From assembly GCA_964057225.1 (NCBI GenBank), contig OZ059899.1:14950501-15014500 (forward strand): a stretch of DNA of 64,000 bases. The letters are read 5' to 3'. The notes beneath the pieces were generated by a model that was not told the DNA's origin, searched no databases, and worked only from the letters and a program-made list of their open reading frames with translations. This document shows, in pieces, positions 23,950 through 37,245 of the stretch (the first letter of the stretch is position 1; each line of letters opens with the position of its first letter). The DNA comes from Auanema rhodensis (taxonomy: Eukaryota > Nematoda > Chromadorea > Rhabditida > Rhabditidae). Both the position numbers and the translations under genes were made by a program.

Positions 23950-26200
23950 ATGAAACATTTGTGGATATTTTTGGCCTTAAGTAGTCTAGTGATAGGGCAA
24001 TTTGACGATTCTAGACCATGCTTCTGTAAAGTGGGTGAAGTAGTGGAGCCTTGTGAGTGCACAACCAGTAGTATTGACAAAATCAATAATGAACATGTCT
24101 TTGATCAGTTGCATGCTTTGCTTAAAAAGGATTTTTTTAGGTTTTATAAGGTAATAATTTTCTGATGATATTTTTTACACTATGTATTCAGGTAAATATG
24201 GACAAAACTTGTCCTTTCTGGCCCGATGAGCGTCAATGTGGCACACAACAGTGCGGCATCGCGTTTTGTGATGACGAGGTTCCTCCCGGCTTGCGTCGTC
24301 CTGCTACCGTTACGGTGCGTCTGCCAAGGGTTTCCGTGGCAGCTCATCATAATCAAACCGCCGTCACGGTGGAAACGACATCTGTAATTCAGGAGGGTTG
24401 CATTGCCAAAGAGGAAAGTAATTCCTTTGATCCAATGGACCGTACCCTGAAAGAGAGTGAGCGCGAGCAACTAAAAGATATGGATATCTATGACGATCTG
24501 AGCGATAAATTCTGTGAAATCGAAGGTTAGTTTTTTCTATCCCGACTATAGTTGAAACATGTAGCTTTTAAATAATTCTATTTATTCAAAACACTCACAT
24601 TCTATCACAAAATTAGCTCATTTTAACAATTATTATTTGCGCAGCTGTAAATTATAATGCGTACACGAGCGCTTACAAAGTCTAACTTTTCCAATTTATT
24701 TGTTTTCAGATGAAGATTCCACAGATGTACACTATGTTGATCTGTCAAAGAATCCCGAAAGGTATACCGGTTATAAGGGTAACTCGGCTTTGAGAGTTTG
24801 GCAGAGTATTTATCAGGAAAACTGTTTCAAGTAAGCTTTGACATCAATCACACTGATTGAACCATAATATTACAGACCTGATATGAAATTCGACAAAAAG
24901 TTTTTAACCAATCCAAATAACTTCGGTAGGTTCTACTAATTTATTTCTCACATTTTGTTAACTTTTTTTGTTATAATAAGTTGCACTACCCAACTAACAA
25001 TCTAATCCATATCTCATTTAGAAGGTATGTTGGTTTTCGTATCAATGCAAGGTGTTGGGTAAAGTTCTCTCTGTTGCACGTTTTTACACTATTCTTGTCG
25101 TGTTTCTATTAGAAAAAAAAAGAAAAAAATTAATTCCGTGTGGTTTTCCCCGATTTTCCTTTTTGCTTTCTTGAGGATTTTATTTCGATTCTTAGGTCTC
25201 TGCTTGGAAAAGAGAGTTTTCTATAGACTCATTTCTGGTTTACATTCTGCTATCACAATTTCAATAGCCGCATATAACTTTAAAGAAGGTTAATATAGTT
25301 GGTCACAAAAAGTGTTCTTAACTATTTTGTTTTAGCACCAGGAGGTTTTGGCCCTGGAACTTGGTTTAGAAATACAGAGATGTTCGCCGGTCGTTTTGGT
25401 ACCAAATGGAGCTGGGAAGGTCCACAGCGGTATTATTTGATTTTTTGAACTTGTTTAATTTTTCAAATTCAGTCTTCGTAATGTATACTTCGTCTATTTG
25501 ATGGAACTTCGAGCATTGATTAAAGCTGCTCCCTATTTGAAAAAGGAACTCTTCTATACAGGAAATGATAAAGTAAAATAATAACACTTTCTTTTTCTCA
25601 TATTACAATCATTACAGGAAGATTCTGAAACTAGGGCTGCTATTGAACAATTGCTTGATGTCCTTCGTTCAATACCCTCTTCTTTCGATGAACATGAAAT
25701 GTTTACGGTAAAACTTGATTTTCTTTTTTTTATTTTGAATATAAATATTCTCTTTTTAGGGAGTTGAAGCTCAAGCAAGAGAACTCAGGGAAGAATTCCG
25801 TTCTCATTTCCATAATATTTCCCGTATTATGGATTGTGTAGAATGTGACAAATGTCGATTATGGGGAAAAGTTAGAACTCGAAAACAAAAAAAACAAAAA
25901 AACTTATACATGTTATATTTTCAGGTGCAAACGCACGGAATGGGTACAGCTTTAAAAATCCTTTTCTCTGATCTACCGCATTCACTTTATCATGGTAGCG
26001 AAAACTCTGAACTTAAAGCGGCAGCTCCATTCCAACTTACTAGGTATAGTGCTCACCAGTTAATTTGGAATCTAAATTGAATTAATTGTAGAAATGAAGT
26101 CGTTGCTCTGTTCCAAAGTTTCGGACGTTATTCATCAAGCATTCGGGAAATTCATGAATTCAGGAAAGATATGGTGCCTTTTATCAAGAACGAGCTTTAA
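23950..26200 (+). CDS. ero-1: ERO1 endoplasmic reticulum oxidoreductin
   Basis: Exons: 23950-24150, 24192-24525, 24710-24830, 24876-24925, 25196-25288, 25336-25429, 25473-25572, 25618-25707, 25760-25870, 25925-26043, 26092-26200; 473 residues. ERO1 is the FAD-dependent ER enzyme that re-oxidises protein disulfide isomerase and passes electrons to oxygen. A signal peptide ([16 protein letters not shown]) is followed by the Cys-rich start ([29 protein letters not shown]). ERO1 signatures follow: [60 protein letters not shown], and the active-site [12 protein letters not shown]. The ATG was preferred to a TTG one codon upstream. The intron between exons 4 and 5 may hold a 3-base exon. A polyadenylation signal follows about 290 bp after the stop. 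Confidence 0.95.
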
Positions 26201-26487
26201 GTCATTTTTTTGTTTACTTTTCCGTTTTTTTCGCTTGTTGTGCTTTTCCAAATTTCTATCTTCACTCCTTTACATCCGCACGTGGTAGTTTAGCGTAGGC
26301 ATATTTTCTTGTGATATTCATATCTATTTTTATTGAGTGTCTAAAGTTCGAGGAGTGAGCCCTTTCTATTATGGGTTTTCTTCTTTTTAATCGGCCTATT
26401 TAAGCCGACTTCTGTGATTTTATATGTACATAGCCGAAATCGTTAATTCAAGTATATCTTTGATATGTGCAATTTAAAATTAATAAT

Positions 26488-26493
26488 AATAAA
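26488..26493 (+). terminator. polyadenylation signal AATAAA for ero-1
   Basis: A canonical AATAAA in an AT-rich stretch about 290 bases downstream of the ero-1 stop codon. Confidence 0.6.
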
Positions 26494-26993
26494 TATTTAT
26501 TTTATATCTGTTGTCCTTGAATTACTGAAATTAGGGTTGAGAGGTGGATGGCCCATGCATGCACGTCGTTTACAAAAACGCTGTGGCCATATTGCATGTC
26601 TACAAGCTGAGGGCCCACCGGAATAACTTAACCTCAACTAAGTTCTAATTAAGCTAATATTAATTATGAAACAGCAGACCTGAGCTGGAAGAATCTTATC
26701 AGCAATTTATTAGTTTTTAAAACTGTCAACATAAAACTCTGTTAAAATACAGTGGTGCTCTTCAAACCAAGCTAACTATTCAAATCCTTAAATCCTTACT
26801 GATTATTCCATATAAATTCATCTTTTCATATTATTATTGCTATCTTTTTACATTTCTTCTTAAAACATAATGAATATATGACATTTTGTTCTTACCCCGC
26901 CAGTTTTTTATCAAACTCGTGATATGTTGCTTCCACATTATGCACATTCTGTTGAATTAGCAACAACATTAAGTCATAATTTTTAGAATTTTC
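26494..26993. other. intergenic region ero-1 to YIPF3-like
   Basis: About 500 bases with no gene. It contains a short GC-richer patch around 26,535-26,640. The acceptor tttttag ends at 26986, seven bases before the next ATG. Confidence 0.5.
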
Positions 26994-28075
26994 ATGGATC
27001 CTCCTCCACAATATTATGAAACAAATGACACTGCGAGACAAAGATCATCGACAAATCCTAATATGAAACCCGAGGATGGCGGTGGAATGCAATTCGGGGA
27101 TATGCAATCTCAACTTGGAAAAATGGTATCACATTTGAAATTACAATCACAGAATAAGTATTGAGTATCATGTTGAGGTCTGGGAAGCTGGAACTAAACA
27201 AGTACAAGACACTTTTAAATCTTACGGGCGAATTGACTTGTTCAGACCCTATTTTGATGTTGAACCTGTTGAGGTTTCATAGTAGCTTTTTGGGGTTTAA
27301 TCTGAATGTCTTAATTAGGTTCGATCACGTTTAATTCGTTCATTCATACCAAGAAAACCATCACAAATGGCTACAGTTCCTGATTTATATGGGCCTTCCA
27401 TGATTGTTTTAACTATGGCAGCATTATTGTTATTCAGTATGAAGTATAGTGGGTAAGTAAGCTAACTTGATAACATGAGAAGATTTGCTGCAAATTTAGA
27501 TATGTTGTTCCTAATGGGACCCTGATGGGAACCTCGTTATTTGTTTGTTTCGGCTCTTGGCTTGGAATTTCAGGAGCCCTTTACCTTCTATGTTTTCTTA
27601 TGAATGCGGAAATTCCTATGTTAAAGCTGGTTTCAGTATTTGTGAGTAGTATCTTTCTGTTCACTATTTCAAGTTTAATTTCAGGGGTATTCCCTTACTT
27701 CTCAATGTGTTGTTCTTTTTCTAAGTTCTATTTATCATCCTGTTCATGACCATATTTATTTCTTCGTTTTGGTTATTTTACTCTGTGTTCCTAGTGCTAT
27801 TCGTATGGTAAGTTCAACATAATTCTCTTACTTATATACTTTGTTGATTTTCTTTAGAGTTTGTTAGTATGCATGCATGCCAGGGTTCCTACAAATCGTT
27901 TTATATTAGCTGGAGCTGCATTCGCTTTACATTTTCTTTTGATAACATATTTACATTTTGGCTTTCATGTCATGGTTGAAGGTGAGACCTTTAACAAAAA
28001 ATAATATTATTGAGTTATGTTTCAGAATTGGATCAAATTATTGAAGGTGTTGGGCCAGAGAAACAAAATCCATAA
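26994..28075 (+). CDS. YIPF3-like Golgi multi-pass membrane protein
   Basis: Exons: 26994-27125, 27178-27273, 27319-27452, 27500-27641, 27685-27807, 27858-27981, 28026-28075; 266 residues. The family signature is clear: YGRIDLFRPYFDVEPVEVRS, then PDLYGPSMIVLTMAALLLFS and NGTLMGTSLFVCFGSWLGIS, giving five hydrophobic segments, and a short cytosolic tail (ELDQIIEGVGPEKQNP). YIPF3 and its partner YIPF4 are Golgi proteins involved in Golgi organisation and, in mammals, Golgi turnover; whether the worm protein does the same is inference. The acidic, Met/Gly-rich N-terminus is short. Exon 2 uses an unusual acceptor (ttgag). It is the first gene of a compact same-strand row: the next ATG is only 170 bp past its stop. 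Confidence 0.88.
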
Positions 28076-28244
28076 TTATTATAGAATATTGTGATAAATA
28101 TTATACGGGGGTGTCATAATTTTATAAATTTTTATTTATATAAATATAAACATATATATTCGTCCTATATAAAATCGTTATCTCGATTTTGAAATATCTT
28201 AATTTGCATTTTTTCATTTTTTTCTCAATTGAAGTTTGTAGCCA

Positions 28245-30536
<2,292 letters not shown>

Positions 30537-30697
30537 TAATAAGGATGATGATAGATTGTTATGTTTTCATGTTGTTAATATTTTATATGATTTATACAGT
30601 ATTTTCATATTTTTAGCAGTATTATGAGGTTTTTTAACCCATTTCTTATCTTTTACATTTTTTCTTTGATGGTTTTACGTACTCTATCTTCAGCACA

Positions 30698-32786
30698 ATG
30701 TCATTGAATTGCCACTTGTGCCCTTTTATGGGGTACACAAGAGATGTTACTGCATTTGTGGATGAATCTCGAAATTTTTGTTATATAGATAGATGCTCTT
30801 CATCGTTTACTAACCCCCAGGCGTTGTGGGAACATATACATTTGAAACACAGAGCGTGAGTAAAGAACCCTGTAATCTAGTTTTAACTGTTCGATTTTAG
30901 AGTAAAATGTGCCCACTGCGGAAAAATCGTTTTAAATTTGCTCCCTACAAGTGGAGATTTGAATGTTGTAACATCAGTTAATAATCTTGCAAAAGTAATT
31001 TTATTTTTAATGGGAAATTGAATTATCAAACTGACCTAATTTTAGAATATTCAAAATAAAAAAAGAAAGTTTAATGCTACTGCTGGACCATCTACTTCAT
31101 CGAGTTCCATTACAGCAGCTTTCAATACAGCAGTTGGATCATCTACTCAACCTGAAGGTAAGTTAAAAATATCAAATATCTTTGAATATATTATGTTAAC
31201 TTGATTTTTTTAAAATATAATTTTTCTTATAGCTCCTAAAAAGTTAAGGAGATTCCATGATTTACTATTGGAGGGTCACAAAATTTGGGAATTCGCCACA
31301 TATGAACAACTCAAAGCATATTTAAGTGGAAGAAGTGACGATAGCATAATTGCTCTTTTAGTTAGGTATGTTTATATACATTTGGAATTAAAATAAATTT
31401 TTTATATTAGATCGGAACTTCTCGTCTCTAAAAGATCATGCAACAAATGTGGAAATCCAATGAAGCTGAGGTCTCGCTTAGGGTCATATGTGAAAAATAA
31501 TCCCACAGTAGAAGTATTTAAAATATTTCTTGTTTATTTACTGAGATATATTGTGATTTAGTGGAGATGCCGTAATAATACTAATGGCAAGAAAAGAGAT
31601 TGCTCCACACAGTCTTGTAGAAATGGATCATTTTTTGCTTCATCGAACAGTAGTTTGCAAAATCAAGTTGAAACGTTATTTCAGTGGAAAGGTGTTGTTT
31701 AAATGTTTCTTTATTAATTCTATTTTTAAATTTTAGATAACTTCATCACACTTGATGGCTCTCTGGTTAGCTTCTCCAGCAGTCCGCTTGTTAAGCAATT
31801 TTCTGATGTCTGGATCAAATTCCTCGACAAGTCAGACAGACCCAATGATCAACTGAGCATGTTTGTTGATTTTGTAACTTTCCCTGCTCCTCAGCCTGCG
31901 AATGATGAGCATATTGTTTTACTTACTGAACGAAAGTTCAATGGAAGAGCTGCTGCAAGGGTAATTCCTATAATAGCGTTTACCATTTGCATTCTAATTA
32001 TTAAGATTGTTCATGGAGATCCTCGATCGTATCCCCAACTTACTCAATTTATCACCGAAAGTGTTGCTGCTGGATCTATTTTGATTTTTGAAGATAGTCA
32101 AGGCTATTTTGCTTCCGAATTTCCAGGTTGGAGAACAACAACAGCTTCAACCTTGAACAGTCCACAGTTTCAGTAAGTTTGTTTCAAGTTACATTTTCCT
32201 CGTGAACCAAAAACTCATTTTGAAAAGTTGTTGCAACCGATTTCGTGTGCTTACACATTTAAAATAAAGCCCACTACGGCGCATGACACGCTCATTTTCG
32301 CGAGCCGGTCAGATTTCAAACTTGCCACCGTATATATCCTTTTACATATTTCATTAATATATTAAAGAAAATCTTTTTATTTAGGCAAACAAGTGGGGAA
32401 ATGATTCAGTCATGCAGTTCTCCATGTCGTTATATCATAACTACTCTACTGAACACTCCATACAGATGTCCAATGTCTGAGATAGTTCAAGAGTCGATAA
32501 TCAAGTACGATTACCTATATCATTGATCTCTCTTATCAATATACTCAACCTAGGTTCAACAACCGTGAAGATCTCCCTAAATTATTCTGGAAATTGCTAT
32601 CAGTTGACGGAAATGTATATTTTACCAAACCACGAAAGATGTAAGTTTCTTTTTTTCGAATTGAAATTGTTTTTGTTGCTTTTTTCCAGAAAACACGATA
32701 ATGCTCCTAATTCATCTCAAGTATCTCAAAGTTCATCAGTGTTAAATACATTTTTGGCTTTCCATGGATTAAAAAATAATCTCTAA
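30698..32786 (+). CDS. Merlin/ISXO2-like transposase-derived protein with C2H2-like N-terminus
   Basis: Exons: 30698-30855, 30901-30994, 31046-31157, 31233-31365, 31411-31513, 31562-31691, 31737-31960, 32006-32172, 32385-32504, 32554-32640, 32690-32786; 474 residues, all phases agreeing. The N-terminus has a finger-like CHLCPFMG ... CSSSFTNPQALWEHIHLKH and a second CAHCGK. A Ser/Thr-rich nuclear-type linker (NKKRKF, PKKLRRF) follows. Residues about 180-250 match the zinc-binding head of Merlin/IS1595-type transposases: CNKCGNPMKLRSR, WRCRN, CRNGSFFASSNSSL. Further on, LTERKFNGR, SVAAGSILIFEDSQGYF and a GW...F block line up with the catalytic core, but the first Asp and the final Glu of the DDE triad appear replaced. 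There are no terminal inverted repeats visible, and it has eleven introns-separated exons, so it looks like a host gene derived from a transposase. Function unknown; DNA binding is plausible. Confidence 0.7.
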
Positions 32787-33060
32787 TAACATAAGAATAA
32801 TATTTATATACATATTTTCCTTTTTATAATTATTTTAAAATTTGATGCTAATATACGTAAAGCTAATATTTATATTTTCAGCTTGTAATTATGTATGTAA
32901 TGATTTTTACGATAATTTTTCATCTATTGTACGGGTTGTAAATAGAACTGGGGCCTTTTTATTCTTTTTATTTATTCTTTTTATGATTATGGTTCAGCAT
33001 ACCATATTTCATATATTTCGAAAACAGTTTATTTACTTATTTTTTAATAGTTCGATATAG

Positions 33061-35376
33061 ATGTTCAAAGCGGAAGAAGAGCAGGATATAGGGTTCTTAC
33101 AGTATGAGCATGTTGTGAATTCGGGTAACCTAGAGGTTTATGACCAAGTTATAGAAGAAAGCTCATTCTTTCTCTTTAGGTAGTTGGAGAGACTTTAGTA
33201 GATGTGGATCAGGTAGAAGGTGTCATCGGTGACTCAGGGTATAATTATGTGGATATTAAAGTATTTAAAAAATTTTATTTTGAGTAAGCTTATTTTATTT
33301 TCAGGAGAGTGAACCTGTTTTCTTGAATACAATGCAGAAAAGAAAATATAGGATGAGGTCAAGACCTCAGGCGGCTACTTACTATTGTACCATATGTAAT
33401 AAGCACTTACGATATCCTTCTAAAATTCGTGAGCACATGAGGAAACATACAGGTGAAAAGCCGTTTGCATGCCACATTTGTAGTGCTAGGTTTTCTCAAG
33501 CTCATGTACTGAAGGTATGCCAATTGCTCATCTGTTATATTTGTTAAAAATAATTTTGTAGGATCATCTGAGATCACATCAAGGCGAAAAGCCATTTAAA
33601 TGCTCCTTCTGTGACAGGTGTTTTGTTTCGATTGGTCATAAAAACTTACACGAAAAGGTAAGAAAAGTGCTCCAATGATTTTATTTTTCATTTATTTTGT
33701 AGAGTCATTTCCGTAGACCAAATGCTGAAGCTAGTTCGTCAGAACCTCCTGCCGACGGGAATGTGATTGGCCAAGTTTACATGTGTCCCGTCGAGAATTG
33801 TGGTTTTCAAAACAATATTGGTCAAGTGGTAATCTTGATAACACCAAAAGTTTTCTAATATCGATTTCGATCAGGTTGATGAACATATCAGTATGATGCA
33901 TTGTGGTGACACCGAATGGGCCGATGAATACATAGATGCCGAATATGAGTGTGAACAGCCAATACAACAAGAACTCATCCAAGATGAAGAATATCAGTAT
34001 TATGGCTATGATATGAAGCAAATCCCAGAAAATGTGTCTGACAATAACCAAGAGTACGATAATTCATATTTCTGCCAAGAAGCTGTACCTCCTCCAACTG
34101 AAGAAGTTGAAGTTTGATATCATGTTTTGAGAAGAGTTTTATTGAATTCTCTTAGGTAGAGACATCTTCTAATATGATGAAGCAAGAGCCTGAGGATTCA
34201 GTTGACTCTGTGGATTCGGTTGAATATGCCATGGAAGGGTAAGCATTCATTGACTTAATCATATAATATAGCTTTTGTAGTCCATCTACATATGAAGAGT
34301 GTGCTATAATACCTGGCTCTGAAAGAGACGAAGAAATTATGTTCGAAGGTGAAGAAAGAGTCCGCGTTTGGATTGATCCACATCCTCCAAGGAAAGGACG
34401 GCAACATCCCGGTACAAGTGGAGACATCCCAGTTGGTTTTTAGATAATTTCTTCTATCTACGCTTATTCTTGTAGGCTATGGAAGAAGTAGTAGTAGATG
34501 CCCGAGTATTAGAAATGGTAGCCCCCAAGCGCTATCCTCCCTATTCTAACCGGAATTCACGAGCCAAAAAACCAGCTCGGAACCTGGATTGGATCATTGA
34601 TGCAGTCGCGAAGGTGTGCCAACTTCTTGTTTTTTAATATTCTTGGGAAATTGTTTTGATGCGAGAACTAAAATAGCTGTTCCAGGGACATGATGTAGAT
34701 CTTGCGTCACCACATAACAGAAGGAAACCCAAAATTCATGTCTGCTTATATTGTGGAAAAACAGATAAATATCCTAGTAAAATTTTAGTAAGTCATTCCA
34801 TCAGTTTGACTAGATTATTGGCCAATCCTTCAGGCACATCAGAGAACTCATACCGGAGAAAAGCCTTATACTTGTGATATTTGTGGAATGGCATTTGCTC
34901 AAAGAACTCCACTTAGGTTACATATTAGACGTCATCTGAATCAGAAACCGTGAGAATATTGTACAAAGACTTTGAGATTCAACAATGATATTTATAGATA
35001 TGTATGCTCATTCGAAGGTTGTACAGAAGAATTTGTTTCTGGAGCCCTCTTAAATTTACATATGGAGAGAAAACATTTAAAAAGAAGGAAATACGTTTGT
35101 ATTAAAGGATGTGGTCGTTTCTTTGCCAGTGCTCGTAATCAAAGATATCATGAAGAGAGGTGCTTATATAGTAAAGATATGGAGCCAATGTATCCTGATA
35201 TAGTATATGAAAGTCAATCTAGTGTAAGTTTAGGTTTTCTTTGAGAGTTATCAAAGTTATTTTCTTTGTTTAAGGTTGAAAGGCCAAATGTTGGCTACGT
35301 TATGGATGGTTTAGTCATGACAGATAATGAAGTTGATACAGTTTCAGAACAAGTGGAAGGAGAATATTTTGATTGA
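33061..35376 (+). CDS. C2H2 zinc-finger protein B (relative of protein A)
   Basis: Exons: 33061-33135, 33180-33260, 33305-33514, 33562-33657, 33703-33828, 33875-34111, 34156-34238, 34281-34431, 34476-34613, 34686-34787, 34834-34949, 34998-35223, 35275-35376; 580 residues. Three N-terminal fingers ([54 protein letters not shown]), a lone CPVENCGF finger, a long acidic middle, then four fingers ([72 protein letters not shown]) and an acidic tail. HTGEKPF/Y linkers indicate DNA binding. The YPSKI finger, the three-plus-four arrangement and the intron inside the first finger of the C-terminal block are shared with protein A. The ATG lies directly at an acceptor (cgatatag). Likely a nuclear regulator; targets unknown. 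Confidence 0.88.
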
Positions 35377-35395
35377 AATGTTTATAAATATGAAT

Positions 35396-35401
35396 AATAA
35401 A
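35396..35401 (+). terminator. polyadenylation signal AATAAA for zinc-finger gene B
   Basis: A canonical AATAAA 20 bases after the stop codon. The three preceding genes of the row show no AATAAA in the gaps that follow them. Confidence 0.75.
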
Positions 35402-36025
35402 TATTGTTTTATTGAAAAATTGTATCCTAAACATGTGCTTGAATTTCGGATGAACACGTGCAAATAGAACATTAGAAATCAGAAATGCTGCAGTTATCGG
35501 TAACGATACCTGGGTAGTTTTGTTCGAATCTTTCGCGCTCTCTATCTCTCACACACTGTCTCATCATCTCTCTCTCTCTCTCGCCTGTTTAGGTTACAGA
35601 ACTGTTTTTCTTTTTAAGCATTTAAGTATGAGAAAGAAGACATGATGATAGTTCTGATAATATCTGAATGATGTAGGATAAGTATAGTTGCTGTATGCTG
35701 AAGTTCTTGGCTGATGTCTTCACAGTCTTCTTCGTCGTTGGAATCGTTCTCTTTTTCCCTGACACAACAAGGGCAGGCGTTGATGATGCACAACAGGTTT
35801 ATATTCCTCTTTCTCGTATCTCTACCTTTTAGAATTATCTTTTCTCTGGGTAGTTTGACATCTAGATGATTACTGTTTTCTTTCTTTTTCTTTCTTACTG
35901 TCGTCACATCTACATTTCTTCTGATAATCATCTGTTTCTCTGCTGTTCTGCACTCTCTGCATCATCACCATTGCGAGTAGACCGACAGACATCTTAAGCC
36001 ATTACTGTGCATCAATGGGGTAACC
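35402..36025. other. intergenic region before the small membrane protein gene
   Basis: CT-rich in places (35,540-35,583). A 105-codon minus-strand frame at 35,614-35,931 is Lys/Asp-rich but shows no signature or splice support, so it is not called. Confidence 0.5.
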
Positions 36026-36035
36026 CTATATAAGG
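36026..36035 (+). promoter_or_regulatory. TATA box of the small membrane protein gene
   Basis: CTATATAAGG lies about 30 bases before an AACAGTC start-like site near 36,050-36,057. A donor (gtgagt) at 36129 and the acceptor ending at 36269 would define a 5' untranslated exon and an intron of 141 bases before the coding exon. Confidence 0.5.
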
Positions 36036-36274
36036 CTTCTCAACAGAACAGTCTGCATGCACTTAGCCATCTCTGAATTCCATTTTTGCAAATAAAAAAG
36101 GGTTTCAGAGATCCGCACGTGTATGTGTGTGAGTACTTTTCACCCACCCAGATTACAAAGACCATTTCGGCAATTTTGTTCTATATTTTTGTGTATATAT
36201 TTTAGCTTTTTATCTTTGTTTTGTTTATGACGCTAGGATTTTCAATTTACTCATATTTGTGTTTTGCAGATAAG

Positions 36275-36691
36275 ATGACTATCCCAACTACTAATGTCTT
36301 CAACCTACCAGCTAAGCCTGCTTCTAATGCTGGTTCTGCTGACAGCATCGAATTCACCTCTTCTGCATATTCCTTATCTGGAAAAGCTGTTCGTCGGCTT
36401 ACCTATGCTATCTACATTATTCTGATGATTGCTTCTGGAAGTCTTCTTTACATGTGTCCAAGCCAAACAACACTTTTGGTCTTCCTCGCTCTGCATGCTA
36501 TGATGATTCTCTCTCTATACTTCCTCATCCGACTTGTCATTGCTTCCCAGAACGCGGATATTGTCTTTTCCTGGTCCGGACCACGTTGGGAATCGCAAGA
36601 AAATATTCAGCCTCCACTCGGTTTCAACAGCAAGTCAAGAAACAGCAATGGGACTATCGGACGCGATTACATGAACTATGCCTTCATCTAA
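36275..36691 (+). CDS. small two-pass membrane protein, unknown family
   Basis: A single coding exon of 138 codons; the ATG follows the acceptor gttttgcag by five bases, which is why the upstream in-frame extension was not used. A Ser/Thr/Ala-rich N-terminus of about 45 residues with no signal peptide is followed by two hydrophobic helices (LTYAIYIILMIASGSLLYMC and LLVFLALHAMMILSLYFLIR), a short polar stretch, and a C-terminal tail with NSNGTIGRDYMNYAFI. Codons are richer in G and C than in the neighbouring genes, which can mark high expression. I do not recognise the family. Intronless coding, a TATA box and a spliced leader exon suggest a regulated, possibly tissue-specific gene. Confidence 0.7.
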   Translation: MTIPTTNVFNLPAKPASNAGSADSIEFTSSAYSLSGKAVRRLTYAIYIILMIASGSLLYMCPSQTTLLVFLALHAMMILSLYFLIRLVIASQNADIVFSWSGPRWESQENIQPPLGFNSKSRNSNGTIGRDYMNYAFI

Positions 36692-37194
36692 GTCTACGTA
36701 GCTGTAGTGACGTCGTCCAGCCCTCTGCCGAAACTGAGTAAGCAGCTGATCTCGAATGCTTACCGATCTCCGCCATATACCATGACATGCAATATATATA
36801 TATATATATAAATCTATAAAGATAGCTATTTTAAAGTAATTCAATGCTGTTTATATGATAATATAAATATTTCGAACTAATTATATGTATACCGTATACA
36901 AATAAGTATAAATGCATAGATTCTAGTTCTGATAATATGTTCTTAGTAGTGTAATAGATAGATCCTTTACCAATAGAATATACTTCTTAGTTTGCACTAC
37001 ATTTAAAGCACTTTAGCTACGTACGTACATGTATGTATGCCCATAATGATATATCATATTCGTCTATAACTATATATGTATAGTATATACTACTATATAC
37101 ATATTATGTAATAGTTTATTAATTAATATGACATTTATTATTATTCTAATCATATCAAGTATGTATTACTTGATTTAGCATATAAGATAACATA

Positions 37195-37245
37195 TACGTG
37201 AGAAAATCACGTATGCTAATATCTTATATCAGCTCACGTGTCACG
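37195..37245. promoter_or_regulatory. ACGTGA/TCACGT palindrome with ATGCTAA, copy 1
   Basis: TACGTGA and TCACGTATGCTAA face each other across a short A-rich spacer, and CTCACGTGTCACG lies just downstream. Confidence 0.45.

Noticed and set aside
31692-31740. Alternative splice in the transposase-derived gene giving the frame ITSSHLMALWLASP
   Set aside because: That frame hits a stop before any usable donor, whereas the chosen frame stays open through the next 224 bases and into the following exon in phase.
30698-32786. Reading the middle gene as a complete active Merlin transposon
   Set aside because: No inverted terminal repeats or target-site duplications were seen, the gene has many introns, and the catalytic positions appear replaced.
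35614-35931. 105-codon minus-strand frame rich in Lys, Asp and Cys
   Set aside because: The CPCC and acidic parts looked interesting, but there is no splice site, no start context and no family signature; the complementary strand is CT-rich, which produces such frames.
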